Source: a virus
Direction: 5' to 3' (one strand)
DNA: 35,103 bases
Virus record (IMG/VR): IMGVR_UViG_3300046171_000020
Span: 1 to 35,103 of that record
Part shown: positions 14,006-23,204 of the stretch, in pieces
Position numbering within the stretch: position 1 is the stretch's first letter
How the letters are laid out: each line of letters opens with the position of its first letter
The notes under the pieces: generated by a model
Database searches by the model: none
What the model was told of the DNA's origin: nothing
The model's input: only the letters and a program-made list of their open reading frames with translations
Translations under genes and position numbers: made by a program

Positions 14006-15261
14006 CAAATTACTCAAAGACAACTAACTTTACAGCTAAAGACTCTTTAGTATCTGGAGATGCTAATAAGATTGTCAAAGGCGCTGAGATAGATGCAGAG
14101 TTCGACAATATTGCAACAGCGTCAGCAACTAAAGCAAACATAGCTAATCCTACGTTTACAGGTGTTGTTTCTTTTCCTGATGGCTCTGCTGGTGCTCCTT
14201 CAATTACAAATACTGGAGACACTAATGCAGGCTTGTTCTTCAGTGCAGCAGATACTCTAGCTTTTGCTGCTGATGGCACCGCACAGTTTACATTTGCAAA
14301 TGGTGTGATCGCTCCTGTCACAGATAATGACATAGACCTTGGTACTAGTTCACTAGAATTCAAGGACGGTTATTTTGATGGTACAGTGCACACTGATGCT
14401 ATTAATTTAAATGGCACAGCTATCACAAGCACCGCAGCAGAACTTAATATTCTTGATGGCGTAACGTCTACTGCTGCTGAACTTAACATTCTTGATGGCG
14501 TAACGTCCACCGCAGCAGAACTTAACATTCTTGACGGTGTTACAGCTACCGCCGCTGAACTAAACTATAGTGACACCGGATCTTCCGTAGGCACAGTAGT
14601 AGCCAGTAAAGTAGTTACGGTAGATGCAAACAAAGACGTAGCCAGCTTTCGTAACATTACTTTAACCGGGGAGCTAGACGCAGGATCTCTTGACATTTCT
14701 GGTGATGCAGATATAGATGGCACACTTGAAACAGATGCACTGTCTATTAATGGCACTGCTGTTACATCTACTGCCGCAGAACTAAACATACTTGATGGTG
14801 TCACCAGTACAGCAGCAGAGCTAAACATTTTAGATGGTGTCACAAGCACTACGGCTGAACTTAATATACTTGATGGGGTTACTGCTACCACAGCAGAACT
14901 TAACTATGTAGACGGTGTAACATCTAATGTTCAAACGCAGCTTAATGCTAAAGCTCCTATAGATGGAGCTACGTTCACAGGCACTACTACTATACCTACT
15001 GCTGACATCAATGGTGGAGCTATAGATGGAACTACTGTAGGCTCTAGTTCTGCATCTACAGGAGCATTTACTACTATATCTGCGTCTGGAAATGTAGATT
15101 TTAATGGTGACCTAGATGTAGACGGTACTTCAAACTTAGATGCAATTGATGTAGACGGTGCAGCAAACTTTGCAGCAGACGTAACCTTTGCGGACGGTGC
15201 AGACATCATCACCGCATCCGCAGGCACATCCAACGTCCGTAGTGGGTGTCAACGCAGGTAA
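14002..15261 (+). CDS. Tail fibre, N-terminal part
   Basis: 419 residues in this frame. The N-terminus (about 1-115) looks like the virion-attachment part: FTAKDSLVSGDANKIVKGAEID and SAGAPSITNTGDTNAGLFF-like segments known from phage fibres. After it come two blocks of four 13-residue repeats of TSTAAELNILDGV type (residues 142-193 and 255-306), typical of trimeric fibre shafts. The frame closes at 15261 with a short unrelated tail after about residue 413. The natural continuation lies one base forward, in the frame of the next ORF, so this is probably the first part of a fibre of about 1012 residues. Confidence 0.82.
   Translation: MTNYSKTTNFTAKDSLVSGDANKIVKGAEIDAEFDNIATASATKANIANPTFTGVVSFPDGSAGAPSITNTGDTNAGLFFSAADTLAFAADGTAQFTFANGVIAPVTDNDIDLGTSSLEFKDGYFDGTVHTDAINLNGTAITSTAAELNILDGVTSTAAELNILDGVTSTAAELNILDGVTATAAELNYSDTGSSVGTVVASKVVTVDANKDVASFRNITLTGELDAGSLDISGDADIDGTLETDALSINGTAVTSTAAELNILDGVTSTAAELNILDGVTSTTAELNILDGVTATTAELNYVDGVTSNVQTQLNAKAPIDGATFTGTTTIPTADINGGAIDGTTVGSSSASTGAFTTISASGNVDFNGDLDVDGTSNLDAIDVDGAANFAADVTFADGADIITASAGTSNVRSGCQRR
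14425..14580 (+). repeat. Fibre shaft repeats, block 1 (4 x 39 bases)
   Basis: Four 39-base units encode TSTAAELNILDGV three times and then TATAAELNYSDTG. DNA copies differ mainly at third positions, so the protein repeat is maintained while the DNA has diverged. Confidence 0.85.
14764..14919 (+). repeat. Fibre shaft repeats, block 2 (4 x 39 bases)
   Basis: A second set of four 39-base units with the same 13-residue pattern, the last ending in NYVDGV. It is separated from block 1 by about 180 bases of non-repeat beta sequence. Confidence 0.85.
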
Positions 15262-17041
15262 CAGCATTACCTCTGGCGGCAACTATAACGTGGTTGTGGG
15301 CGATGAAGCTGGTACGGCTTTGACTACGGGTGATAAAAACGTAGCTATTGGATACCAAGCAGGTGACGCAATTACTACGGGAGAACGTAGTGTTTATCTT
15401 GGGCATACCACAGGAACATCCGCGACTGACGTAGATTTTAATACAGGCTTAGGTGCTGAATCTCTTTATACAAACGTCAACGGATCAAGAAACGTAGCGG
15501 TGGGCAACGGTGCTTTGTTTGCTATGAACCCCGCGACAAACACAGACACATACAACGTGGCAGTGGGTTATGACGCAGGTGTAGCAGTCACCACGGGAGT
15601 TAAAAATACATTTGTGGGCGCTCTTGCAGGTGATGCCTACAACACATCGAATAACAACGTCGCTGTTGGCTACGCTGCTTTAAGCTCTGATACCAAAGGC
15701 ACTAAGAACGTAGCAGTCGGTTTTGAAGCTCTACTGGATCAAAACTTAACGACAAACACAGATGCTTACAACGTAGCAGTCGGTTATCACGCAGGCACAA
15801 ATGTCACCGTAGGAACCATCAACACCCTCGTTGGCGGTGAAGCAGGCAAAGATCTAACAACAGGAGACTCGAATGCAGCGTTAGGATATCTCGCTCTCTC
15901 CTCAGATACCCAAGGTGACCAAAGTGTTGCCGTTGGCGCGGGAGCTTTAAAGACTCAAAACTTCACTACGTCAACGAGTAGTTTGAATACTGCTGTTGGG
16001 TATAACGCAGGTTCCGAAGTCACCACGGGAACCTTCAACAGCCTTGTCGGTGGGTTAGCTGGTGATGCTCTCACAGATGCTGATTACAACACTGCTTTAG
16101 GTTATCAGGCACTTACACAAGATACGCTTGGCAGTTTGTCGGTAGCAGTAGGTGCGTTTGCTCTTACTGCTCAAAATTTCACCACCGCAACTAATTCTTT
16201 TAATACTGCTGTTGGTTATACAGCGGGTGGAGCAGTCACCACGGGGACCAAAAACACATTTGTGGGTGGTTTGACGGGCGATGCAAACACAACGGGCTTT
16301 AATAATACGGCTATGGGTTATGACGCATTAGGGGCAAATACAGCATCTGGCGCTCATGTAGCTATTGGTTATGAAGCACTTGCAACTCTAAATAGCACTA
16401 CTAATTCAAGTCAATTCAATACCGCTGTTGGAGTCCAAGCTGGCAAGGCAATGACCACGGGAGTCAATAATACTCTTATAGGTGGTCTTGCAGGTAACGA
16501 TATAACCACAGGCTCCAGTAACGTGGTTATTGGCAAAGGAACGGACACCACAGGAGCTACTGTAAGTCAGGCGATTGTGATAGGAGAAAGCGTAACTGGG
16601 GCAGCTAACACTGTCACTTTTGGTAGTAGCTCAAATAAGATTACTAGTACCTTCGTAGGAACTCCTAATTGGGCGCATAGCTCTGACCAGAGATTAAAGA
16701 AAAACATTCAAAACCTTCCGCTGGGATTGTCTTTTATAAACGATTTGAGGCCGGTTATTTATAACTGGAAAGGTAATCACGAGCTTGATTCTTCTGATGC
16801 AGAGCTTGCACACCTCTATGAAGAAAATGCAGAAAATAATGTTTTTGACACAACAACTACCCAATGGGGTTTTGTAGCTCAAGAAATAAAAACTGCTTTG
16901 GACGCTGCCGGTGTGAGTGACTGGGATGGGTGGAGTAAAGATGAGCATGGTGTACAGAGATTGGCGCATACCGCATTAGTGGAGCCTTTAGTGAAAGCAA
17001 TCCAAGAACTAACAGCGCGTGTCGCCGCGCTAGAATCATAA
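15188..17041 (+). CDS. Tail fibre, C-terminal part with S74 chaperone domain
   Basis: The open frame is 617 residues, but its first usable start is a TTG without a ribosome-binding site, and only from about 15242 does it resemble fibre (VGVNAGNSITSGG). Residues about 19-480 hold many repeats of NVAVGY.AG..VTTG type, a beta-roll pattern like YadA heads. Residues about 497-617 are an intramolecular chaperone of peptidase family S74 (SSDQRLKKNI start, GFVAQEI, HTALVEPLVKAIQEL coiled coil), which folds the trimer and cuts itself off. Skipping one base at 15241 fuses it to the upstream ORF as NVR-VGVNAG. It carries the receptor-binding region. The stop is followed by AAGGAGG for the next gene. Confidence 0.85.
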   Translation: MRTVQTSSPHPQAHPTSVVGVNAGNSITSGGNYNVVVGDEAGTALTTGDKNVAIGYQAGDAITTGERSVYLGHTTGTSATDVDFNTGLGAESLYTNVNGSRNVAVGNGALFAMNPATNTDTYNVAVGYDAGVAVTTGVKNTFVGALAGDAYNTSNNNVAVGYAALSSDTKGTKNVAVGFEALLDQNLTTNTDAYNVAVGYHAGTNVTVGTINTLVGGEAGKDLTTGDSNAALGYLALSSDTQGDQSVAVGAGALKTQNFTTSTSSLNTAVGYNAGSEVTTGTFNSLVGGLAGDALTDADYNTALGYQALTQDTLGSLSVAVGAFALTAQNFTTATNSFNTAVGYTAGGAVTTGTKNTFVGGLTGDANTTGFNNTAMGYDALGANTASGAHVAIGYEALATLNSTTNSSQFNTAVGVQAGKAMTTGVNNTLIGGLAGNDITTGSSNVVIGKGTDTTGATVSQAIVIGESVTGAANTVTFGSSSNKITSTFVGTPNWAHSSDQRLKKNIQNLPLGLSFINDLRPVIYNWKGNHELDSSDAELAHLYEENAENNVFDTTTTQWGFVAQEIKTALDAAGVSDWDGWSKDEHGVQRLAHTALVEPLVKAIQELTARVAALES

Positions 17042-17051
17042 GGAGGACATC

Positions 17052-17312
17052 ATGTCTGAAGAAACAGTAGCCCGTACCGACGAAGAAAAAGCCAAGATGT
17101 ATGCAGCCATGCTAGATAGCGTAAATGTTATCGAAAGCGTTTTGGACAGCAGCAATGAGTATGGCAACGACCTGACCAATGTTGAGAAACAGGCAAAGAT
17201 TTTGCGTAGCTCTGGGTATCTTGAGTACGGCAAAGCTCTTGGCGATTGGGGGTCAGAAGACTTCTCTGCCATTGACTCTGCTGTAACAGCCGCAAAAGCA
17301 TATACACCATGA
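17052..17312 (+). CDS. Small protein after the tail fibre, unknown
   Basis: 86 residues behind a very strong AAGGAGG with six bases to the ATG. Helical and acidic, with an EEKAKMYAAMLDSVNVIESVLDS-type helix and no membrane segment. No family is recognised. Small soluble proteins after fibres are often fibre assembly chaperones or virion components; that is a positional guess. Its stop overlaps the next start (ATGA). Confidence 0.65.
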   Translation: MSEETVARTDEEKAKMYAAMLDSVNVIESVLDSSNEYGNDLTNVEKQAKILRSSGYLEYGKALGDWGSEDFSAIDSAVTAAKAYTP

Positions 17313-17536
17313 AACAAGAGCAGACGCAAACACTTGACATAGCTTTAGAGGCTCTAGAACGCATTGCTCAACACGAGAAAGAATGTGGTGAGCGTTGGGG
17401 TGAAGCTACGGCAGAGCTTAGGCAGCTTAAAGAGCTAGCATCTTCTCATGCTCGTAAGTGGGAGCGTCTTGCTTGGCTTGTTGTTACTGTTGTGGTAACA
17501 GGCGCAGCCTCTGTAGTAACAACAGTATTGACATAA
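17309..17536 (+). CDS. Coiled-coil plus C-terminal TM protein, XhlA-like
   Basis: 75 residues. A helix from about 8 to 50 with heptad spacing contains ERIAQHEKECGERW, then HARKWERL leads into a single hydrophobic span (about 54-74) at the C-terminus. This layout and the REHE.ECxxRW / KWERL pattern resemble XhlA-type hemolysin/holin-accessory proteins that work with phage lysis proteins at the membrane. A membrane-anchored tail component is the alternative. Translationally coupled to the previous gene. Confidence 0.65.
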   Translation: MKQEQTQTLDIALEALERIAQHEKECGERWGEATAELRQLKELASSHARKWERLAWLVVTVVVTGAASVVTTVLT

Positions 17537-17546
17537 GAGAATAGGT

Positions 17547-18605
17547 ATGAGTATACTAAATGAAGTAATGGGAGACTTAGATAACCTTGGTGGTGCTATA
17601 GGTGGCTTCCTAGGAGGCACAGGTGGTCAGTTGTTGGGTGCTGGGTTAAGCATAGATGCCCTGAATGAAGCTAGACAAATGGCCGCAGCAACACTGCCTC
17701 AGTTTGTAGACATAGCTAAAGAAGCACAGGAAGCTAGTGCCTTTAGACCCTTCACAGTGTCCACAGGCTTTGGTGGTGTACAGACAACACCTGAAGGTGG
17801 CTTTACTACATCATTGTCTCCTGCACAAGCTGCACAGCAACAGCAGCTACAAGCTCTCACAGGGGGCTTATTGGGCGATATGGGGGCAACAGCACCAGAT
17901 GTATCAGGTATCACTGGACAAGCCTTAGGAGGCGTTACAGGCGCTCTCACAGGGCTTATGACTCCTATGGCTACTAGAGAAGCTGATGTATACGAGCGTA
18001 TACGTGCTACACAGCGTCCTGAAGAACAACGTAGGCAGCTAGCGTTACAAGAGCAGTTACAGGCTCAGGGGCGCACAGGTTTACGTACAGCACAGTTCGG
18101 TGGATCTCCAGAGCAGTTTGCGTTAGCACAAGCACAAGAGGAAGCTAAGAACAGAGCAGCCTTATCTGCATTAGGGCAAGCACAGGCAGAACAACAGCAA
18201 CAGCTAGGGCTTGCACAAGGACTCTTTGGACTAGGCTCCGGTGCTGCTGCATTACCTGCTTCACTACAGGGCGCACAGTTAGGCAACATTGGTGCTGCTA
18301 TGGGCCTACAATACTCGCCAGAACAGCAGTTACTTGCTGCACTAAACCCTGCTGTTAACTTGGCTAATATTGCTGGTGTAGGACAACAGACAGGTGCAGG
18401 TCTCATGGCAGAAGCAAGAGCCTCTGGTTTAGAAAATATTTTACAAACAGAAGCTGCTAGAACAAATGCTTTGCAGAACATCTATGGCAGTATTTTAGCC
18501 GCCCAAGCAGCACAACAGCAAGCAGCAGGACAAGCAGAGACAAACACTGGGTTGTTTGGAAGTATAGGTAATATTGCTAATGCCATTGGTGGCTTTTTTA
18601 ACTAA
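17547..18605 (+). CDS. Internal virion-like protein A, Ala/Gln-rich
   Basis: 352 residues. The N-terminus (about 12-40) is a Gly-rich hydrophobic stretch (GGAIGGFLGGTGG type), the centre is Gln/Ala-rich helix (EQLQAQGRTGLR.. and ALAQAQEEAKNRAAL), and the C-terminus repeats the Gly-rich hydrophobic theme. It is the first of four consecutive proteins in the place of the T7 internal-core genes 14-16, whose products are ejected to form a channel for DNA. No enzymatic motif is seen. Assigned by composition and order. Confidence 0.65.
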   Translation: MSILNEVMGDLDNLGGAIGGFLGGTGGQLLGAGLSIDALNEARQMAAATLPQFVDIAKEAQEASAFRPFTVSTGFGGVQTTPEGGFTTSLSPAQAAQQQQLQALTGGLLGDMGATAPDVSGITGQALGGVTGALTGLMTPMATREADVYERIRATQRPEEQRRQLALQEQLQAQGRTGLRTAQFGGSPEQFALAQAQEEAKNRAALSALGQAQAEQQQQLGLAQGLFGLGSGAAALPASLQGAQLGNIGAAMGLQYSPEQQLLAALNPAVNLANIAGVGQQTGAGLMAEARASGLENILQTEAARTNALQNIYGSILAAQAAQQQAAGQAETNTGLFGSIGNIANAIGGFFN

Positions 18606-18614
18606 GGAATACAC

Positions 18615-19916
18615 ATGAGTATTTTTGACATGAGGGGTATAAACCCTTTAACAGTATCACCTACTCAGGGTGTTTCTGGGATGCTTACTTCTCAACAAGC
18701 AGGGGTTAATCCTGCTGTTCAATTAGCTACTCGAAGTATTGGTGGTTTGCTTGGGATGGACATGAGGACTCCTCAGGAAAAGTTAACTCAGGAGTTAGCT
18801 AAAGTAGATCCTAACGATCCACAGAAGATGGCTAAGATGTACGGTCTGATGGTGCAGTTCGGTACTCCAGAGCAAAAGATTGCTGCAACTCAAAAGCTAC
18901 AAGAGCTAGCACAGCAAAAAGCATCTGCCCAACAGCAAGAGAGATACAGACAATCTTTGATTAATACTGCTGAGAGTATTGGCATGGGTGATCTTACGGC
19001 TCAGATAACTAACGCTAGTCCTGACGAACTACGAGACCTTGGTAAAGAAATAGGTAAGCGTCAGATACAGCTAGCAGCTAGAGGAGATGACGATAAGGCA
19101 ACTGAAATTCTGGCTCAGAATGCAGGTATTACCCCTAAAGAACTTGAAGCTACTTATGGTGACGATCTTCCTCAGTTTGAGGAGATGGAAAAGATATTGA
19201 CTATAGGTGACAAAGGCTCTACTAAAGCATTTGTTGCTGATGACGGTAGAGTACGTATTTACTCTGTGCTTGGCAGCAAGGTTCTTAAAGACGGTAAGTG
19301 GCAACAAGCGTCTGAACTAGGGTTACGTCCGGCACCTCAACAAGTGCAAACACAAGAGCTAGACGGTATCTTCGGTAAAATGCCTGAGAGCATGAAAGAG
19401 CTTGTCAATGAGACAGTTAGCAATACAATTAAACAGGGGCAAGAAGCGTCGGATACACTGGCAGAGAACACTAGGGCACAACAGTTGGTGGCTGATGGTA
19501 TTTTCACAGGATTAGGCGCTGATGCTATTGTAGAAATAGCGCGAGTAGGTTCTTTCTTTGGTATTGATAGTCCTACACTTGACAACACACAGGCATTTGC
19601 TTTAGAACGCTTTGCTAAAGTTGCTGATATTATTCAGGCTTATGGCGCAGGCACAGGACTGTCTGATGCTGACCGTGAGTTTGCTTTGGCGCAAGCAGGT
19701 GTACCTACGTTTGAAAAATCTACTCTTGAGCGCATGCTGCGTATTGAACGTCAAGTTGCAGAGTTCCAGCTACAGAAATCAAGAGAAATGATTGATAAAT
19801 CCGTAGAGGAAGGACTATTGACTACAGGAGCCGCAGAGATACTACAGCTAGGCAGAGGGTCTGTTCCACAGCCTACCGTACAACTCAGTCCCAGCGCACA
19901 ACAGTACATAAAGTAG
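18615..19916 (+). CDS. Internal virion-like protein B
   Basis: 433 residues, preceded by AAGGAATACAC. Mostly soluble helices: Gln/Lys-rich repeats in 60-110, a compact region with ILTIGDKGSTKAFVADDGRVRIYSVLG (about 196-222) that looks like a small beta domain, then long helices with FALERFAKVADIIQAYGAGTGLSDADREFALAQAG (about 327-361). No catalytic signature such as lytic transglycosylase is visible. Probably an ejected core or tail-associated protein, by position between two similar genes. Confidence 0.62.
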   Translation: MSIFDMRGINPLTVSPTQGVSGMLTSQQAGVNPAVQLATRSIGGLLGMDMRTPQEKLTQELAKVDPNDPQKMAKMYGLMVQFGTPEQKIAATQKLQELAQQKASAQQQERYRQSLINTAESIGMGDLTAQITNASPDELRDLGKEIGKRQIQLAARGDDDKATEILAQNAGITPKELEATYGDDLPQFEEMEKILTIGDKGSTKAFVADDGRVRIYSVLGSKVLKDGKWQQASELGLRPAPQQVQTQELDGIFGKMPESMKELVNETVSNTIKQGQEASDTLAENTRAQQLVADGIFTGLGADAIVEIARVGSFFGIDSPTLDNTQAFALERFAKVADIIQAYGAGTGLSDADREFALAQAGVPTFEKSTLERMLRIERQVAEFQLQKSREMIDKSVEEGLLTTGAAEILQLGRGSVPQPTVQLSPSAQQYIK

Positions 19917-19923
19917 GTAGATC

Positions 19924-21582
19924 ATGGCTCAAGCTCAGTACACAAGAGAACAGCTAATAGAGGGACTCAACCGTGCATCGGCTGCGGGAGACAATGAGTC
20001 AGCTAATGAAATAGCGGTTATGCTGGACAAAATGACAAAGGCGCAGGAGTCTGCCTCAGATCCTATGTTCCCTAAGCTCACAGAAGCTATTACATCAGGA
20101 GGAGAGCGGCTATCGGGTCTTGCAGGCACTCCTGAAGAAAAAGCCTTGGGACTACAGCCCGGAATACCTACAGCAGTCTCAGAGCTTGCTATCAGTGCTG
20201 GCGACTTGATTATCGGTGGTGTTCAGGATGTGACACCGGATGTAGTAGAGGAGGCTGTAGCAAGTGGATTAGAGAGCCTAACTGATATAGCTAAAGTTCA
20301 ATTAGAGCCTGTGATACGCTTAGGTACACTTATGGGCGAGTCGGATATGGCTCAAGAAGTACTTAACACAATTCAGCAAAGCTTTTCAACACATCTAGCC
20401 CGTAAAGAAAGTGAGCCAGAGTACGCTGCGACATCCAGAGAACTAGAGGGTCTTGTAGACGTTGGTCTGCTAGTGACTCCTGCTGGTAAGCTAAAACCTG
20501 TTGTTGCTAGCTCAACTTCACTTCTAGACAGGGGAATGGATCTTAAAAGAGCAGGCAGGGGTCAGGGCATTGGAGACCGTAAGTCTTTAACACAAAATAT
20601 CTTGTCTCCTGTAGATGGATTTGGTGAGGGCAGAACGTCTACTCAGGGTTGGCTAAAGAAAAAGACCTATGAGCCAACTGCCGACGAACTAGAGATGGTT
20701 AATGTAATCTCTAGCATACCTGATTTTGACCCAAAAGGTACTTTTACTGATAATTTCAATGTGATTGAAGATTACATAGGCAGGCAGGCAAACCAGCTTA
20801 CCACAGGAATATCAAGAGCAGGTAATCCTAAGATAGATGTAGAGGCACTCATATCAGACATTCGCACTAGAGCACTCAACGGCCTCGCTGACGAAGTGTA
20901 CGATAGGAAAGGCAAAGCTAGAAGGATCGAACAGCAACTACAGTTATTCAAAGAAAAACTAGGCAGTGGTACTGCACTGGAAGCACTGGAGGCCCGTAAA
21001 GCCCTCGACAGGGCGCTAAGGAAGGACTCTAGAAGTGCAGAGGACTCTATAGCCACCCCTTCCAGAGCAGGCCGTAGATCCATTTCTGAGGCCACTCACG
21101 AGGCCATAGCTGCTGTTGTACCTGATGTGGCAGTTCAAGATCTCCTGCGCAAACAGGCGCTGTCCTACAGAGCACTTGACGTTGTAGACGAGAAGCGTAG
21201 GTTTGAAGCTAACACTGCGATAGGCAGACTTGGGCAGAACATAACTCGCACAGGTGTGAACCTTCCAAGAAACCCAGCTAGCCAGCTTGCAACAGGATAC
21301 GCTGCTGGTAACGTAGTGACATCTGGTGCTTTTCCTTTCCTTGCAGGTGTTGCAGGATCAGCAGCGGCTATCTACGGCTTAGGCAAGGCAGCTTTGTCAG
21401 CACAGACCAAGAAGTTTTTAGGAACAGTCTTAGTGGCTACAGATAAAGCCATCGTAGCAGCCAAAGGAAGCCCACAGATGATACAGCAGCTTAAAGCTGA
21501 CCGCGCTGTGCTCGTGGCTTTTATTGAAGATACTAGATTCACTGAGCCTGAAGACGAGCCAGAGGCAGAGGAGCAAGAGTAA
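19924..21582 (+). CDS. Internal virion-like protein C
   Basis: 552 residues starting eight bases after the previous stop. N-terminal helices (1-60), a hydrophobic Ala/Gly/Ser stretch about 75-110, a Lys/Arg/Asp-rich middle (215-400) and, near the C-terminus, a hydrophobic hairpin-like region about 455-495 followed by ATDKAIVAAKGSPQMIQQLKADRA and an acidic end. The hydrophobic segment could enter the host membrane. The family resembles large structural proteins of marine podoviruses with no assigned enzyme function. One-base overlap with the next gene (TAATG). Confidence 0.62.
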   Translation: MAQAQYTREQLIEGLNRASAAGDNESANEIAVMLDKMTKAQESASDPMFPKLTEAITSGGERLSGLAGTPEEKALGLQPGIPTAVSELAISAGDLIIGGVQDVTPDVVEEAVASGLESLTDIAKVQLEPVIRLGTLMGESDMAQEVLNTIQQSFSTHLARKESEPEYAATSRELEGLVDVGLLVTPAGKLKPVVASSTSLLDRGMDLKRAGRGQGIGDRKSLTQNILSPVDGFGEGRTSTQGWLKKKTYEPTADELEMVNVISSIPDFDPKGTFTDNFNVIEDYIGRQANQLTTGISRAGNPKIDVEALISDIRTRALNGLADEVYDRKGKARRIEQQLQLFKEKLGSGTALEALEARKALDRALRKDSRSAEDSIATPSRAGRRSISEATHEAIAAVVPDVAVQDLLRKQALSYRALDVVDEKRRFEANTAIGRLGQNITRTGVNLPRNPASQLATGYAAGNVVTSGAFPFLAGVAGSAAAIYGLGKAALSAQTKKFLGTVLVATDKAIVAAKGSPQMIQQLKADRAVLVAFIEDTRFTEPEDEPEAEEQE

Positions 21583-23204
21583 TGGCTGAGTTTGTTTCAG
21601 GTAGACAACTAAGAGCAAAACGTCAAGCAGCCCGTAGGCAGCAGCAGGACAACACCAGTTATATCTCTGGTAAAGTCAAGGCCGCACAGGCGCAGATGGA
21701 GAGGGATGCAGAACTTTTCCCTGTACAGACTGCCGGAGACATACGAACCAGAGGCTTGTTGACTGGCTCTACAGCACTGTCTACACTCACAAGTCCTATT
21801 GGAGATATAGTCAGTGGGGTGACGCCCGATGTTGTCAAAGAAAAACTGTCTCAAGGCATGGATTATCTTGCAGGCACCAATGTCGGTCAGGCTGTTACGC
21901 AAGCTATTGAGGAGAACCCAAGAGCCGCTAGATTAGCAGGAGCCGCCGCCGATGTAGCGGGAGTTATACCTGCTGCCCGAATAGGACAGACAGCAATCAA
22001 TGCTGGGGCAGCTAGAGTGCCAACTATGGTAGAGGGTTTTTATGGGGGTGCTGGTACTCCTCAGAAAGTAGCGGCAGCAGCGAGGGCTTCCACAAAAGCA
22101 CTCCCCGGTACAATCAGAGACACCTTCAGCCCTAGAGCCATAGCTTACGAGAGAGAAACTGGCGTACCTCTAGAGAAAGGTAAGGGTGAAATTGGCGCAG
22201 GGACTACCAAAGGCAATGAAAGCATGGCCTCTGCCATAACTACAGACTACATATCTAGACAGAGAGGACAGGGGCCAGCACGTTTTGTCGCTGAAGGGCC
22301 AATAGGTAAGGTAAACAACCTAGCAGAAGTCAAAGCAACCGACAGGACACAGGTAAGATCTCAGTTATTTGATAAAGGAGTCAACATTAACTTTGAAGTC
22401 CCTGAACAAGTGCAGAACAGGGCCATGAATCACCTGTATACAGTATGGGGCTTCAAGCCGGAGAATACTGATATTGTCGTGAAGAACCCTGAGGGTGTGC
22501 AGAGACTGTCTAACGAAGCTAGAGTCGGCACAAAGAAAGGCCCGAAAGCTCTCCGTCTATTGACACAAGAAAATATCATGGGAGAGAAAGGGCTAGCCAA
22601 CTTTATGAAGAAGAAAAAGAAAGGTGTAGAGGACGCCACTAAGTCAGACCTGTTAGCTTTCTATAAGCAGAGAGGCGTCGGCGCTACAGCAGGCGGCAAA
22701 GACGATCCTCATATTTACATAGGAACATCTCATGTATCTGAGGCAAAGGAGCTTGGTGGTGTTAATGACTTTATAGCTATAAATGCAGATACTGGCGATG
22801 TGTACTCAATAATCTCAGATCAGCACGATATGTTTGGTTTTGACCCAGTAGGCGGTAGCTCTCTTGTAACTATGACACCTGTACAACGGTCTAACTTTAA
22901 GGCACCAGCGACAGAACGCTACTCCATGGAAGACAATCTAAACTCCAGAATAACTAAAGGTGGAAAGAATAAGCCAGAGGGAGACCGTAGGGCCGAAGTA
23001 ATGCAGGCCGCTAGGAATCTTGAGAAGATGTCTGGCATACCTATGGAGAAGGGAGAAAACCCTGTGACATACAATCTAAGAGTTCTCAGGGAGTACGAGC
23101 CGAAGACACAGGCAAGAGATGTAGCTACTGTATCTAGAAGGGCGGGTATGCTAACTGCTGGCGCACAGCCATTCATAGGGGCACCAGCAGCAGCAGAGGA
23201 GTAA
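21582..23204 (+). CDS. Internal virion-like protein D with a distinct C-terminal domain
   Basis: 540 residues. The first 170 share the theme of the neighbours (basic helix RQLRAKRQAARRQQQ, then Ala/Gly-rich hydrophobic helices). From about 185 on the character changes to a compact alpha/beta region with IYIGTSHVSEAKELGG, FIAINADTGDVYSIISDQHDMFGFDP (about 380-423) and GGSSLVTMTP, then basic helices. This part looks like a globular, possibly enzymatic cargo domain attached to an ejection module, but I recognise no catalytic motif. Last gene of the rightward arm. Confidence 0.62.
   Translation: MAEFVSGRQLRAKRQAARRQQQDNTSYISGKVKAAQAQMERDAELFPVQTAGDIRTRGLLTGSTALSTLTSPIGDIVSGVTPDVVKEKLSQGMDYLAGTNVGQAVTQAIEENPRAARLAGAAADVAGVIPAARIGQTAINAGAARVPTMVEGFYGGAGTPQKVAAAARASTKALPGTIRDTFSPRAIAYERETGVPLEKGKGEIGAGTTKGNESMASAITTDYISRQRGQGPARFVAEGPIGKVNNLAEVKATDRTQVRSQLFDKGVNINFEVPEQVQNRAMNHLYTVWGFKPENTDIVVKNPEGVQRLSNEARVGTKKGPKALRLLTQENIMGEKGLANFMKKKKKGVEDATKSDLLAFYKQRGVGATAGGKDDPHIYIGTSHVSEAKELGGVNDFIAINADTGDVYSIISDQHDMFGFDPVGGSSLVTMTPVQRSNFKAPATERYSMEDNLNSRITKGGKNKPEGDRRAEVMQAARNLEKMSGIPMEKGENPVTYNLRVLREYEPKTQARDVATVSRRAGMLTAGAQPFIGAPAAAEE

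Noticed and set aside
17528-17557. TTGACA-N18-TATACT promoter-like pair
   Set aside because: Transcription would start inside the 17547 gene after its ATG, with no downstream start that makes sense.
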